Source: Xiphias gladius (Eukaryota > Chordata > Actinopteri > Istiophoriformes > Xiphiidae). Taken from it: a DNA stretch of 64,000 nt. Below are positions 38,701 through 50,600 of the stretch, in pieces. The stretch's first letter is position 1. Each line of letters begins with the position of its first letter. The DNA lies in the NCBI RefSeq assembly GCF_016859285.1, contig NC_053410.1, positions 724,694 through 788,693 of the forward strand. Direction: 5' to 3'. The notes beneath the pieces were generated by a model. The model saw only the letters and a list, made by a program, of their open reading frames with translations, made no database searches and was not told where the DNA came from. Both the position numbers and the translations under genes were made by a program.

Positions 38701-41700
38701 CAGACTCCGATCTTGAGTCCAGCTTCAGGCTCCAGGTAGAAGTTGTGTGTGTGGTTCAAACCCTGGTCCAGGGGTTGCTTCAGGTCGATGAAGTACGGCA
38801 TTCTCACTGGAGGGAGGGGCGAGAGGTCAGAGGTCACTGACAGGTCACATGACTGCTGCTGACTGAAGCACTGACACACTTCTGTCATCTCCTGTTACAC
38901 CTGCTGTCAATCACCCATGCCTCCCCACTCACTTCCTGTCCTCTCAGACAGGTATCGGGTTTCTCCCGAGAGCAGAAGAAACACAACCCAGTGATCCCAG
39001 TGATCCCAGTTATCCCAGTGATCACTGGGACTGTGGGTGATCAAATGTTTAACTGATTGTGATTTTCTTGATTGATCTCTCCCAGTTTCATTGGCTGCAG
39101 AGTAAAAACTAGTAACTTCATCTCTGTCATTTAGTTTTGGGGTTTGATTGATCACATCTGAGTCCTTTCGAGTTCATCCTCGTTCACTTGTCTGTAACTA
39201 AAGTTGTAAATAAAGGTTGAGTTCAGGTGTGTGATCAGCTGTTGTTGGACCAGGATCCAGAAATCGTACAGTTTTTCATGGCAGCTACTAAATGAACCAA
39301 CTTTAAGATGAATGAAGCCTAATTAACGCTGACGACCTGAACATGAGCTGAAATATTGATTATTGATTGAAATATGGAATACTGATTGTTGTGAGACAGT
39401 GAAAGAACAGCTGGAACAAACTGACTTTCAGAAGTAATCATTAATCAACACCCCCCCAGCACTAGCAGCATTAACAAAGGCTGGTCTCGTCCGTCTTATC
39501 TAATCCCGTGAACGAAGAGGCCTCTGACCTACGACCTGTTTTCGACTGAGTTGTCAGGTGACGTGGTGAAATCCTGCTTTGTCCCACTGAGACACTGAGC
39601 CAGGATCAGGTCCCTCCCGTCATCTGCAGCTCTAGAGAAGGTCGCCCCTGCTTTTATCTCCTCCACCTTCTATCTGTGATCTGTGAACTCCCCGGGATCC
39701 CGATCGCCGCCTGAGATCCTCCAGCGGGACCCTACCGACAGTCCCAAACACCCGCGCCGGGTCACTAAGGGAGACCGGGCCCCAGCTGTGCAACGGACTC
39801 AGTGTCCTCCTCTAAATCCCTCAACTCTCTCTAAAGCACTCTGTAACTGGGTTTTGAAAGGTGCTCGGTAAATAAAGCTACTATCATGACTTTGTCCAGG
39901 TGGCCAACACTAGCGGACAGCTGCGTATCGATTAATCAGTGGGCGAGTTTTCTGAAACTGAAACTGATAATTGGACTGGATGTCCCTGCCCCCAGTCCAC
40001 ATCTGTAAGAGAAAACTTCTATGTTTGAATGAAAGCCTTGCAGGTAACTCAGGTCTATTTTCTATAATATTCTTGTTTAGTCGTCATGTGCATGAAGTGC
40101 TATGAATGATGTTTCAATCATGTTTTAGTCGTCTTGTATTTTGCAGGACAAAAATCTTTCAAATTAAAATTAGAGCTGCAAAAAGAAAATGAACAGAAAA
40201 TTAATCTGCAACTGTCGCAGATTAATTTTCTGCATTTGCACTTTTTAAGTACAAATGTCAAATATTTGATGGACTTTAGTGAATTAGTGAATTTGCTGAA
40301 GGTTCATGAAGTTCAGCATTTGGATCAAGCATCCCGTCAGATTTATTGTGTACAGGTGTTATTTCAACGAGTCAGATACACATTTAATCACCATTCAGAT
40401 CAATAGAAGAATCAGATCGGACTCCGTGTCGGCTGATACTCAATATTTAAGGGCCCAGGTGTGTCAAGGATGACACGGTGTCTGTTTTAGGTGGATCATG
40501 GTACTTCGTCACGTTGGTGCAAAAATGGTATAAAAACGCAACATTGGCATGAACCAGTCCCGCTCATGATGACCTGAACACCCAGACACATTAGACACAG
40601 ACACCTCAGTAAGAAAATGTCTGATGGAAAAAAAGAAGAAGAAACAGGCTTATTATTCTATATCATTAGATCTCAGACAATGGGTCAAGTTAAATTTGGG
40701 ACTATTTACTCATGCACTGTAACTGTAGTGTAGTTTTCATTTGATCTGTTTTATTCCATGTTTAGCTTATTCTTACCTTCTTTTTTTATTTTACTCTTTT
40801 TGCTCTTTTTATTCAAACTTGCCATTCCTTGGACAAAATATGTGAAATGTGTAAAATTTTTCCTGAGGACAGCAGCGAGAAAAAGGGCCGCGATTTTAAC
40901 GACACCCAGGGTTTATAATCTCTCTGCTGCATCGTGTCACGAACTGAAGCACTGGACACGGGAAAACTGTTGATGTCTTATTTATGAATGTCTAAACTGA
41001 AATAAATGAGAATCCATCCAACTGTAGGAGGAAAATCTTCCAAACGCTCACCAAAGTTGAGGAAGACGAGCTTGGCCTGGATGGACGGACAGAGTTTGAT
41101 GATGAAGGGAACGGAGACGTAGACGACGAGCAGCCACATCATGGTCCTCTTCAGCTTCCCCACCAGACCCAACCTGAGGAGACACACAACAGATCCACAT
41201 CGCTGCCGGATCACAGCCACCGACCGACCGCCGGCCTCAGCTCAACATATGACAGAAGAACGACAAACACGAGGAGTTGGTCCTTCGGGCGGGAAGAAAT
41301 AAATTGAAGTGTATTCAAAGTCGAACGACGACAAGTGGTAAGAACAAAAGACAGAGGGTCTGTGACTCTTAAATACATGGTTCTGACTTCAGATCAAGCT
41401 TTGCTGAAATCTTCTCCATGACATAAACGAATTCAATCCTCTCTCTCACTTGCACAATATTTGGAAGCTGCAGCGTTTACCCGGAGACTCTGATCATTTC
41501 TTTTAGCTCTCAAAAGTAAAATCCTGAACAAATAGCCTCAATTATTGTCTGGTATGTTCTCAGGTAGGATACCAGGCACAAAAAATGTGGGTACAGTCCC
41601 CTACCAAGCTGCAACATCACTCAGCTGATCAGATTTTACTATAATGTCCATTTCCAATTCCCAGAACTGGATCTGGACTGTGCAGAACTTAAACAACAGA

Positions 41701-41872
41701 AAAAAGAATGACAAGGCCAACGACACAAACATTAGACGAAATTTAAAAAAAACCCTGCAGGTTCATGCGGCTGCAGCTTTAATCTTTAATCTCTTTAATT
41801 ATCTGCTGCAGGTTCACTGAGCCCTCTCAGTCCCGACAGGTTAAAATATAAAGGGTGCAATCTGAGCCCACT

Positions 41873-41912
<40 letters not shown>

Positions 41913-44568
41913 GCTGAGTATTCACTCTAATGGCACTGCTGTTACAGGATCCGGCAGGTCTGTGAACTTCAATTATTCATCTAAGCAGAGACAGTCTGCC
42001 GCGTCTGCAGGACCTTCAGTCTGAAAATGTCTCCACATTCGAGACCATTAAACATATTAATACAATGTCTTTTTGCATGTTTGATTTAAAAATAAATCAC
42101 TGACTCCTGAATGCTGATCATGTTCAAAGCAAAGCGTCAGTTTTAGGTTCAGATCTCCTACACGTGTTACTTTTAGTTTTTCCACTATTATTATTATTGA
42201 CCTTGTAATAATAGAATAAAGTGGATGAAGGCAGTTGTTAGAATATACAGAGAGTACGCATCAGGTTTATACCTCAACTAGGGCCACTAATCATTTTTTA
42301 ATCGTCAAATAAATTATGTCAAATCTCCAGTTTTACTTATTAAAATAATAATGTAATGTAAAAATAAAGTTAAATTATGTTTTAAAAGATAAGAAACAGA
42401 GAAAATGAGGCGCAGGGATGTTTTTGGTTAGTTTTGTATTTACTGAAGAAAGGACTGACAGCCAATCAACACGACAGTTATTCGTAATTTTCTGTCTAAT
42501 ACTGCAATGATTAGTTTATCAGTGGGTCAGTTCATCAAAAGGAAATCAAGGCAACTGTTTCGATAATCAAATAATCATTCCGGTCATTTTCAAAAGCAAA
42601 AACACCAAATATTTACCGTCAAAACGTGAGACTTAGATGCTTTACATTGTGTTATACAACAGTGAACCTAATATTCTTGGGGTTTCGGGCTGTTGGTTGG
42701 ACGGTCATTTGAAACCGTGATGTGGCATTCTGACATTTCATTGGTCCAAAGATTAATCAATTCACTAAGAACATAATCAGCAGATCAACTGATAATGAAA
42801 ATGTGACACACAGTCAAAAGCTCCTGGGGAAAAAAAGCGAAGTAAGCGAACCTTGAGTTTGAATATTTGACTCCAGATATTTGTTCCCAGGGTCAACAAC
42901 AAACCTCCATGCTCTAACCGTGGTAGAGGAAAATGTCTGAGTCGGAAACTGAAAACCGTGGGTCATCAGTGAGGTAATCTAAGTGTAAAGTGCATCCTCT
43001 CTCGACCTTATTCGTGCTGAGGTTTGTCATTTGTCCAGTTAGTCTGTGTCACTTTCGGCCTCGGACGTCACCGTTTGTTTGTCTGAGCTCAGAGTAAAAG
43101 TGACAGTCGCAGTAAGACGCGGTAAAAACCAATCGCACCGATTCTACCGCCGAGGCGGCTCAGGTTCATGTGAGGAGCAGGAACAATGCACAGCGATTCA
43201 CAGGCTGACGACAAGTAAAGATTAGGTTCGGACATAGACACAGGCTGACACACACACACACACACACACACACAATTAGAAGCTAAACAAAACGAAACTG
43301 CTTTCAGTTTATTTGTAAAACAGGACAGATTTGGTGCAAAGCACAGATCAGCTGGAAACCGTTCCCTGGCGTCAGCGTTAAAGAAGGTTGTCCTGGGACC
43401 GGAGGGATCTGCCTGGCTGATAGCGGCAGCCTTCAGTCTTATCTGCTGGTTCAGGGGGGAGGAGGAACATGAAGTGAGGGTCCTTTAAAAGCCTGGCTGG
43501 CCGATATCTGTTCTGTTCTGGAGTTTTCAAAGCAAAATACTGAGACCGACGGTAGAGCAGAGAACCTGGAGCTGCAGGTCAGTCGGTAACTGTAAGGAAA
43601 AGACTTCATTCTGTGTAAAACAGGGTCTGTCGACGTCAAACTGTTAAAAAGCTGCTGCTGATAAAAAGGAGCTGTTGATCTGGCTTTAGTGCTGGTGCTG
43701 ACATGGACGCAGAGGACCGACATCTACAAACTGGTTTGACATTCTGAGCTGAACCTCGATCAGATATTCGACACGAAACCGCTTGCGATCTCTGTATTTC
43801 CTCCTTGACGAATATCACTCTGTTTCTAAAAATGTTCTTCCTGCCAAGGACTCACAACGCTGCCTTTCAAAATGTCCATTTACTCACATTAGAAAAAGTC
43901 AAGTTCAGAGGGACACGTGCAGGGGTGTCAACAAAAGAGAGGAGAAACTAGCAAGGGAAAGCGGCTGAGACATTTTCAGTTAGTTTACGATAGAGAACAT
44001 TATAGCAGTAATCTCGCTGTCGAATTCGCTTTGGAAAAACAGCCGCAGAGAGCGAATCAGGTGCAGCTCCGTCATCTTCTCACGCCACCGAGGAGCTCGG
44101 ACACGTCGAGCACGGAAAGTGCAAACTAAGTTCAGCCGTTCACACTGTGATTCGTCGTACGTGAGTATTGTACGATAACATTTGAATCATTAGCATTTTA
44201 AGATGCCTGAGAGAAAAGAAGCTGAAATATGCTGAGGTTTTAGACTGTACACACCGATTGCCGTGATAACTGCTACCGATGCACCGGCGTACGCGTTAGT
44301 TATTCACACGGGCATGGCGATGGATTATTAAACGGGCAAGGGGAGCCCACTGAGACTGCACGTGAACGAGGCCCAGATCTTTGCTCTACGCCCCCGGATG
44401 CACACAAAGAGCCAGTTTCTCTAAATGTTCCTTATCTGATGTAGTGAAATGTTACCATGTCCTCTTCCTCAAACCCCACACTGCTCCTCAGCTGTTAATA
44501 CCTCCAGAAACCTCCTTTACACTCAGATCAAGCTGTTCTTTCAGTTCCTCGCATGACATGAAGAAATT

Positions 44569-44600
<32 letters not shown>

Positions 44601-47600
44601 TACTACAGCTTTCTTGAGCCGGTCAGTTTTATGTCTCCATGCGTTCAGCTGCAGGAAGCTCTGCAGCAGGAGCAGCTGGCAGAGAGCCTGCAGTATTTTT
44701 AGCTGGTGTCACACTGCGTGCTGCAACCTCAAGATCACACAGAGGTGAACCCACCACAGCGAGGTGTGTGTGTGTGTCACAAGAAACAGTGCCGAGCGTG
44801 TAGGACTGAAGCTGCAGGGCCAGTGCTTGTAATGCTTTCTAACAAGCTGGACTAGCGGCTCCTTAAAGGCTGCAGCTATAAATTATTTTCATTTTCAATT
44901 ATTCTACTGATTAATTTCTCAATTACCGATTCGTCGTTTGATCTGTGAGATGTCAGCAAGCTGCGGAAAATGTCTACCACAAGGACAAGTCCAAGGTGAC
45001 GTCTTCAATTGTCTTGACTGGTCTGACAAAAAGTCCAAACCCAAAGAGATTCCATTTACTATCATGGAGGAGCAAGAAAATATAAAGACACCTACAAAGC
45101 TGGGACCAGTGAAGTTTTCCATTTCTGCTTTAAGAAAAAAGAGAAAAAAAAAATCGTTGCGCTTAGTTTTCTGTCAATTGTTGCAGTTCTAGGTGTTTCC
45201 CTAATCCAGGGACTAATAAAACTCAGTGAAAACCCTTCAGCGATGCCAAGACTATTTGGTTCAGACTGAATCGTCTCAACATCTGTTGGATGGACGGTGA
45301 TGAAATGTGGTTCAGACGTTCACGTTCCCCTCAGGATGAACCGCGACAACTCTGCTGGTCCTCTGACTTCCCATCCAGCGCCACCATCGGGTCAACATCT
45401 GAATTTGTCCGGGTTTATGAGCAGATACCTGCAGAACTAATCACGTTCCCATCGGCCTCAGCTGGACTCTGCGTTTACTGCTGACTCGCTAATGTTAGCG
45501 TGCTAACGTACTAAACTAAGATAGTGAACATGGTTCTCGCAGGTCACAAAGGAGATTTCCACCATCTGCTCAGTTTGTATGTTCGACGTTCTTCCCTTAA
45601 GTTTAACAGCAGAACTGTGTCGATGCATCCGTGACATGTAAAAAACACAGTCCTGGATCAGGGCTAGAGTTTGGTCAGACGGGGGCGTACAGCTGCCATA
45701 AAACCATCATAAATACTGACATGAAGCGGACTCCTGGGCCTGGGTAGTCCTACTTCAGGTGTGTTTTGATCTGTACCGACCTCAGTCTTCACACAACCTG
45801 GACTAATTCTACATTTCTAGAAAGCTCCAAGTCTCCTGATTCTATCTGGGCAAAGCATTTTAGGATCCGTTTCCTAGATTCACTTGTATTAAACTCTCTT
45901 CTGCTCATTCCGACTTTTTGGTTGTAAGATTTAATGAGTTTCCTTTCAAAGGAGACCAGGGTTACGCTTGTAATCAGAAGGACCTTTTTAGTTTGGGGAT
46001 GTTATTTTCAGACCTGTGCCCAAACATGGGGGTGTCTGCTAACAGGTTAAGCTCTATCTTAGCTTCAGATGCATAAAGATTCTAACAGCATCGGCATTTG
46101 ACAGGATTTCAAATGTCGATGATACACTGATGAAAACGGTGGTGGGATTGAAACTGTGAGGCGTCTTGTCTGTTTTTATTTTCCGACAGGACTGAGGACA
46201 GCGGCAGGAATCTCCCGGAGGGTTTCTTCTCCATCAATCCGTCACCTCCAGTGAAAATAAATGATGGGGCCTGTAAACACTTCGTCTGAGTGCGGGACAC
46301 TTATTGGGGCTGCAGCCAAAAACCGTTCCTTCCATTATAGACTCAGGGGATGACGGTGCATCCTGTTCACCTCCGCAGACAAACACAGAAACCTGAACGT
46401 TCACCTCAGTAGTACAACAACTCGGTCGCATCTGTCTCCAAAGAGCAGAGAAAACAACCAGAGACCAATGGTGATACTAGTCTTTACAGCAGGAAATCTG
46501 AGAAACCGTTGACATCCGCTGCGGTAACCTGGTTACAGTGACAAGATTCAGATCTCAAAGTTATGGCGAGAAGATCTCATAACTGTAAGATAGATTTCTC
46601 ATAATGACAAGATGCCGAGTCATAACTAGGGCTGAACGTTTCGAGGAAAAAATCTAATTTCCACTTTTCTGACAATTCCCTCGTCTATAAATGAATTTTC
46701 ACATCTGTATAAATGATATTAAACAGACATCCTATTAAAATAGCAAAAACACAAACTTCAAACCTCTGAATTCCTCTTTGCTGTTAATAATGACGTTATA
46801 ATTATTAAAATAATGACCCTTATGATTCAAATCACAGCAAACTGCCTCCTTTCAACCGCTCATCCCCTCTTTCAATATAAAAGCGATTCACTGTTAAGCC
46901 CAAGTCACAACGATGATCAAACGGCAGTAAATGTTCTATCAGAGCGAATCTGAACGACATGTTTATAGTATTTATAGTATCAAAAGTCTTTATAGTTGTC
47001 CTGAATGCAGACTGGAAGGAGGAATGAAAAGCCAGTCATCATGGGGGGAAACAAAACTGTCTCCATAATCATCATGTTACGATAAATGTCTCAGTTCCGC
47101 ATTTGATCAACACTCCTCTGCACCAACGCCGTGGCCCAGTTCGGACCTGGTAGTAACAGGCCTCTCGGGTGATCCGATCACAGGCGGACAGCTCCAAGGA
47201 CGTCAGCTCACACCTGGCATTAGAAGGCGTCTCCACAGGCGTCTCGACTGACCGCCTGCGACCGGAGCTCACCTCCCCGCTCTATATGCCAATAAACACA
47301 AACATCATCAACCAACAGGAGGCAGCATTCCCTGTGTCCTGTCTGCCGCAAATTAAAAGCAGAAGAAGACATCAAAACGATACGAACCGGGTTAATTCCT
47401 TGGCTCGTTCCAGACAAACCAAATCACCCAACATCTGACGCTCTCGCAAAATCTCTCTGTGGGTTTTCTCACATTTTCAGACGTCGCGGACAAAGCCAGC
47501 TTACGACTTGTATTTATTTGCCAATGAGTTTGTGTATCTGCTTAGGCAGAGGACGTCATTTGAGCAGGCGGTCCTTCAATGTGGTCCAGGACACATTTAC

Positions 47601-50600
47601 GTACACACTGCCAAACGATCGTGGCCATATGCGGCTCAGACCACCTCCCAAAGTGGTCCGAGCGAACGGATCTCAATGCGTCTTTTTTCTTCTTCTTTTC
47701 TGCCATTTTCAGATGGTGATCGTGGAGTGATGACGGGAAATCAGGGACGAGAGAGATGCGAAAAGGTCCCCAGCCAGATTCAAGGCCCGGGATGTTGTGG
47801 TTAATGTTCAGCATCTGAAGCCTGGGAGTTTCCCAACATCTACACTCTAACGTCAGAACAGCACAGCTTGACTGCACATCGTCTCTCGGAGAGGGCATGG
47901 ACAAAGGCTCAGGTCTCTCCTACCACTAAAGTTCTTCAGTGAGAATGAGGTCAGAGGTCAGAAGGTTCCGATTTTTGGTGAGTCGGGGGATAAGTGAGTT
48001 TACTCGAAGTCATCTGAGGTCTGAGACGCTGACTCCGTCAAACAGAGAGCTGACTTCTTCTTTCAATCTTCCGTTTGAAAGAAGTGAGGAATCAAACCCG
48101 TGACCCGAGTCGTACGGACACGCCCGGAGAGGTGGCTTCCTGTCAGCACAGACGCTTGGTCACAAATGTTCAAGATCTGACCCTGAAAATGGGACTGAAC
48201 AGAACCAAAAAAGCCCAACTGAGAGCAAGCTGGACTCGGAGCTCCTCCTCCTCTCTTTGCCCTGTCAGTTATTTCTTCACATGATGGGGATCTAATTTTA
48301 GAGTTCACCTCTCTTTAAACGGGGTCAAAACACTTTACATCGACACAGCGCCGAGACCGACTGACTGCAGCATTTTTAAAGGAACCTTCTGTTGTTTTAG
48401 CAGCTTTACGCAGAATAAATCACTTTTTTATTTTTATTTTTAGACTGTCCAGTATTTAATACTGTTTTTCTAGATATCTGAGTTACTGGTAAAGTTGTGA
48501 GACTGTGAATTTAAAAATGTAAAGAGTTAACATCTAAATCTTGCCGTTATTTCTTCTCCATCAAGAGTCCCAGTATTATCCTGGATTACAGTAGTGCTGG
48601 CAGTTCTTCTGCTGCAGCAGGAACCTTTAACTCAGATAATTCAACATCAGAGACCTGGACATCAGACATAAAAGCAACCAGGGGCCAGATGTATAAACCA
48701 TGTCTCGTCTGTTCGGTTCAGCTAGCTGAGGCGTCTGTCCCACCTGAGCAGGTGTTTCCACCTGCTGTACATACGTTAATTACAGCCAATGACGCACAGG
48801 TCAGTCTCAGCAAGTAGATACGGTTTTTGTATTATCACGTATAGAACCAGTAAAAGCAGGGTCTGCTGTGGGAAGACTGGGGAAACTGTTTCATGGTTAT
48901 TTCCTGTTGAAGGCTCCAGACCTTTTGATGAAGGAGAACTGGACCGGACTTGGTTCTGTTGGATACTGTATGTCCACCGGGTCCAGTCTGATCTAATGGA
49001 TGCTCTTCAATGAAGCCTGGACGCTTGTATGTCAGTCTGCTGTTTAATACGCTGGGTTCTGTCTGACCAGTCGTTGACCAGCGACAGGCGGTTTTAAATT
49101 AAGTCGTTATCTTGAGTCGTTTCATTTATAAGTCAGGTAACGTGGTGTTTAATTAATCCCTTCTTTAAATTCCTAATTTACCGTGATTTAGTTGGTAACA
49201 GGTCACGTCAGTGGTTAAAAACCAGTTCTATTGTGGAAAAAGACCACTGGATTTCATAAACTGTTAACGATTAACCAACTATTGATCAAGGAAGTTGCTT
49301 AAAATTCGGATGCTTAGCCTGTTTTATGCATTTGATCCCTGATGGGATCCCGGTCAGAGTGAGGAGGAGGAGGAGCTGCAGCCTTCATCACGATCATCAC
49401 CACTGTGGCTGCTGTCAGCAAATATATGTGGCCACACTGCACCATGTGGAACGTGAAGCACTGTGGCCTGATTCATTTAATTGCGTCAGGCTTCACCACT
49501 CATGGCGGCTTTTGCTCTACGGTTGCTGTTCCTCCGTTTGACCACTATTACTCAACTAAGTGTCTGGAGTGCAGACCTGTCTTCAGACCGTGTAACTGCT
49601 CTGAGACACTTGTATAAAAAGACACATAGCGACCTCCATCATGCAATTTTTATCAATATCAGGAAAAAGAAAAAAAGGATTTCTGGGGAATTTTGAGCTT
49701 GATGCAAAGCATGCTGGGAAGTACATGTGAATGTGAAAACAACAACTCAAAGTAACTTAATTTGATGAGTTCAGTTAAAAATCCACTGGACACTGAGCCT
49801 CCTGAGCTCATGGTTTTAAGTTCTGAAAATGATAAAACAATTTAGAACTGAAACGGACAAATGGACCTAATTACACAGAGTCAATAATACAAGAAAAGTG
49901 GATTTAATATATCTTATTGTTAAATGTCACAATTGGTTTTCCTGCATTAAACAACTAACGAACTCAAGTCGGCAGAACTTTCTCGACCGATCGCAGATTA
50001 AGATTCAGTCACTTTCGGAGAAATGAGGGAGCGGCTTCATTTGTTGGCACAGCTTCACTTTTTACTTTGGAGGCTGGGAATTTCAGCTGCTAAGGCCCGA
50101 CAACCTGCGGGTATAATTCCTGCCAAAGAATAAAAGTTGGCGTTTTTACAGTGCGCAGTGAACCGCGGTGTCCTCTATCAGCAGGTTGAGGGGGGTGTTC
50201 AGGTCGACCTCCTCGGCGTGTAATCTGCAGAGACACTCTAATGAGGATTAGACCGAAGAAGAAGAGTTAACCTGACAGGACGCACAGCGGATTATTTAGA
50301 CGTGAAGGCGCTAAGGTCTCCATCTCGTTTCCTACCGCACTGTACAACTGCTGACACGAAACTACGGCGAGTAATGTGGGTCAAAGCTGAGGCAGAACGT
50401 GGCGCAGCAGAGTCTGATGGATGATGTTTGTTGACTTCCTGCTGATCATTTGACCTGTGGTGCTGTCTTCACGGCCTCTGTAGGATCCGCGCTGTTGGGG
50501 CTGCAACTAACGATTATTTCTATTATTGATTAATCTGCCGGTCTCGGTCTTGATGATTGTTTGGTCTCTTAAACGTCAGAAAATAGATGAACGTCCTAAA

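Noticed and set aside
47072..47904. Cluster of overlapping open frames on both strands in abhd12 intron 1
   Set aside because: They overlap mutually, have no domain or consistent splice sites, and probably reflect an old unnamed repeat.
49326..49696. Three overlapping plus-strand open frames with Cys and His residues
   Set aside because: The spacing does not form a zinc finger and no homolog is recognised.
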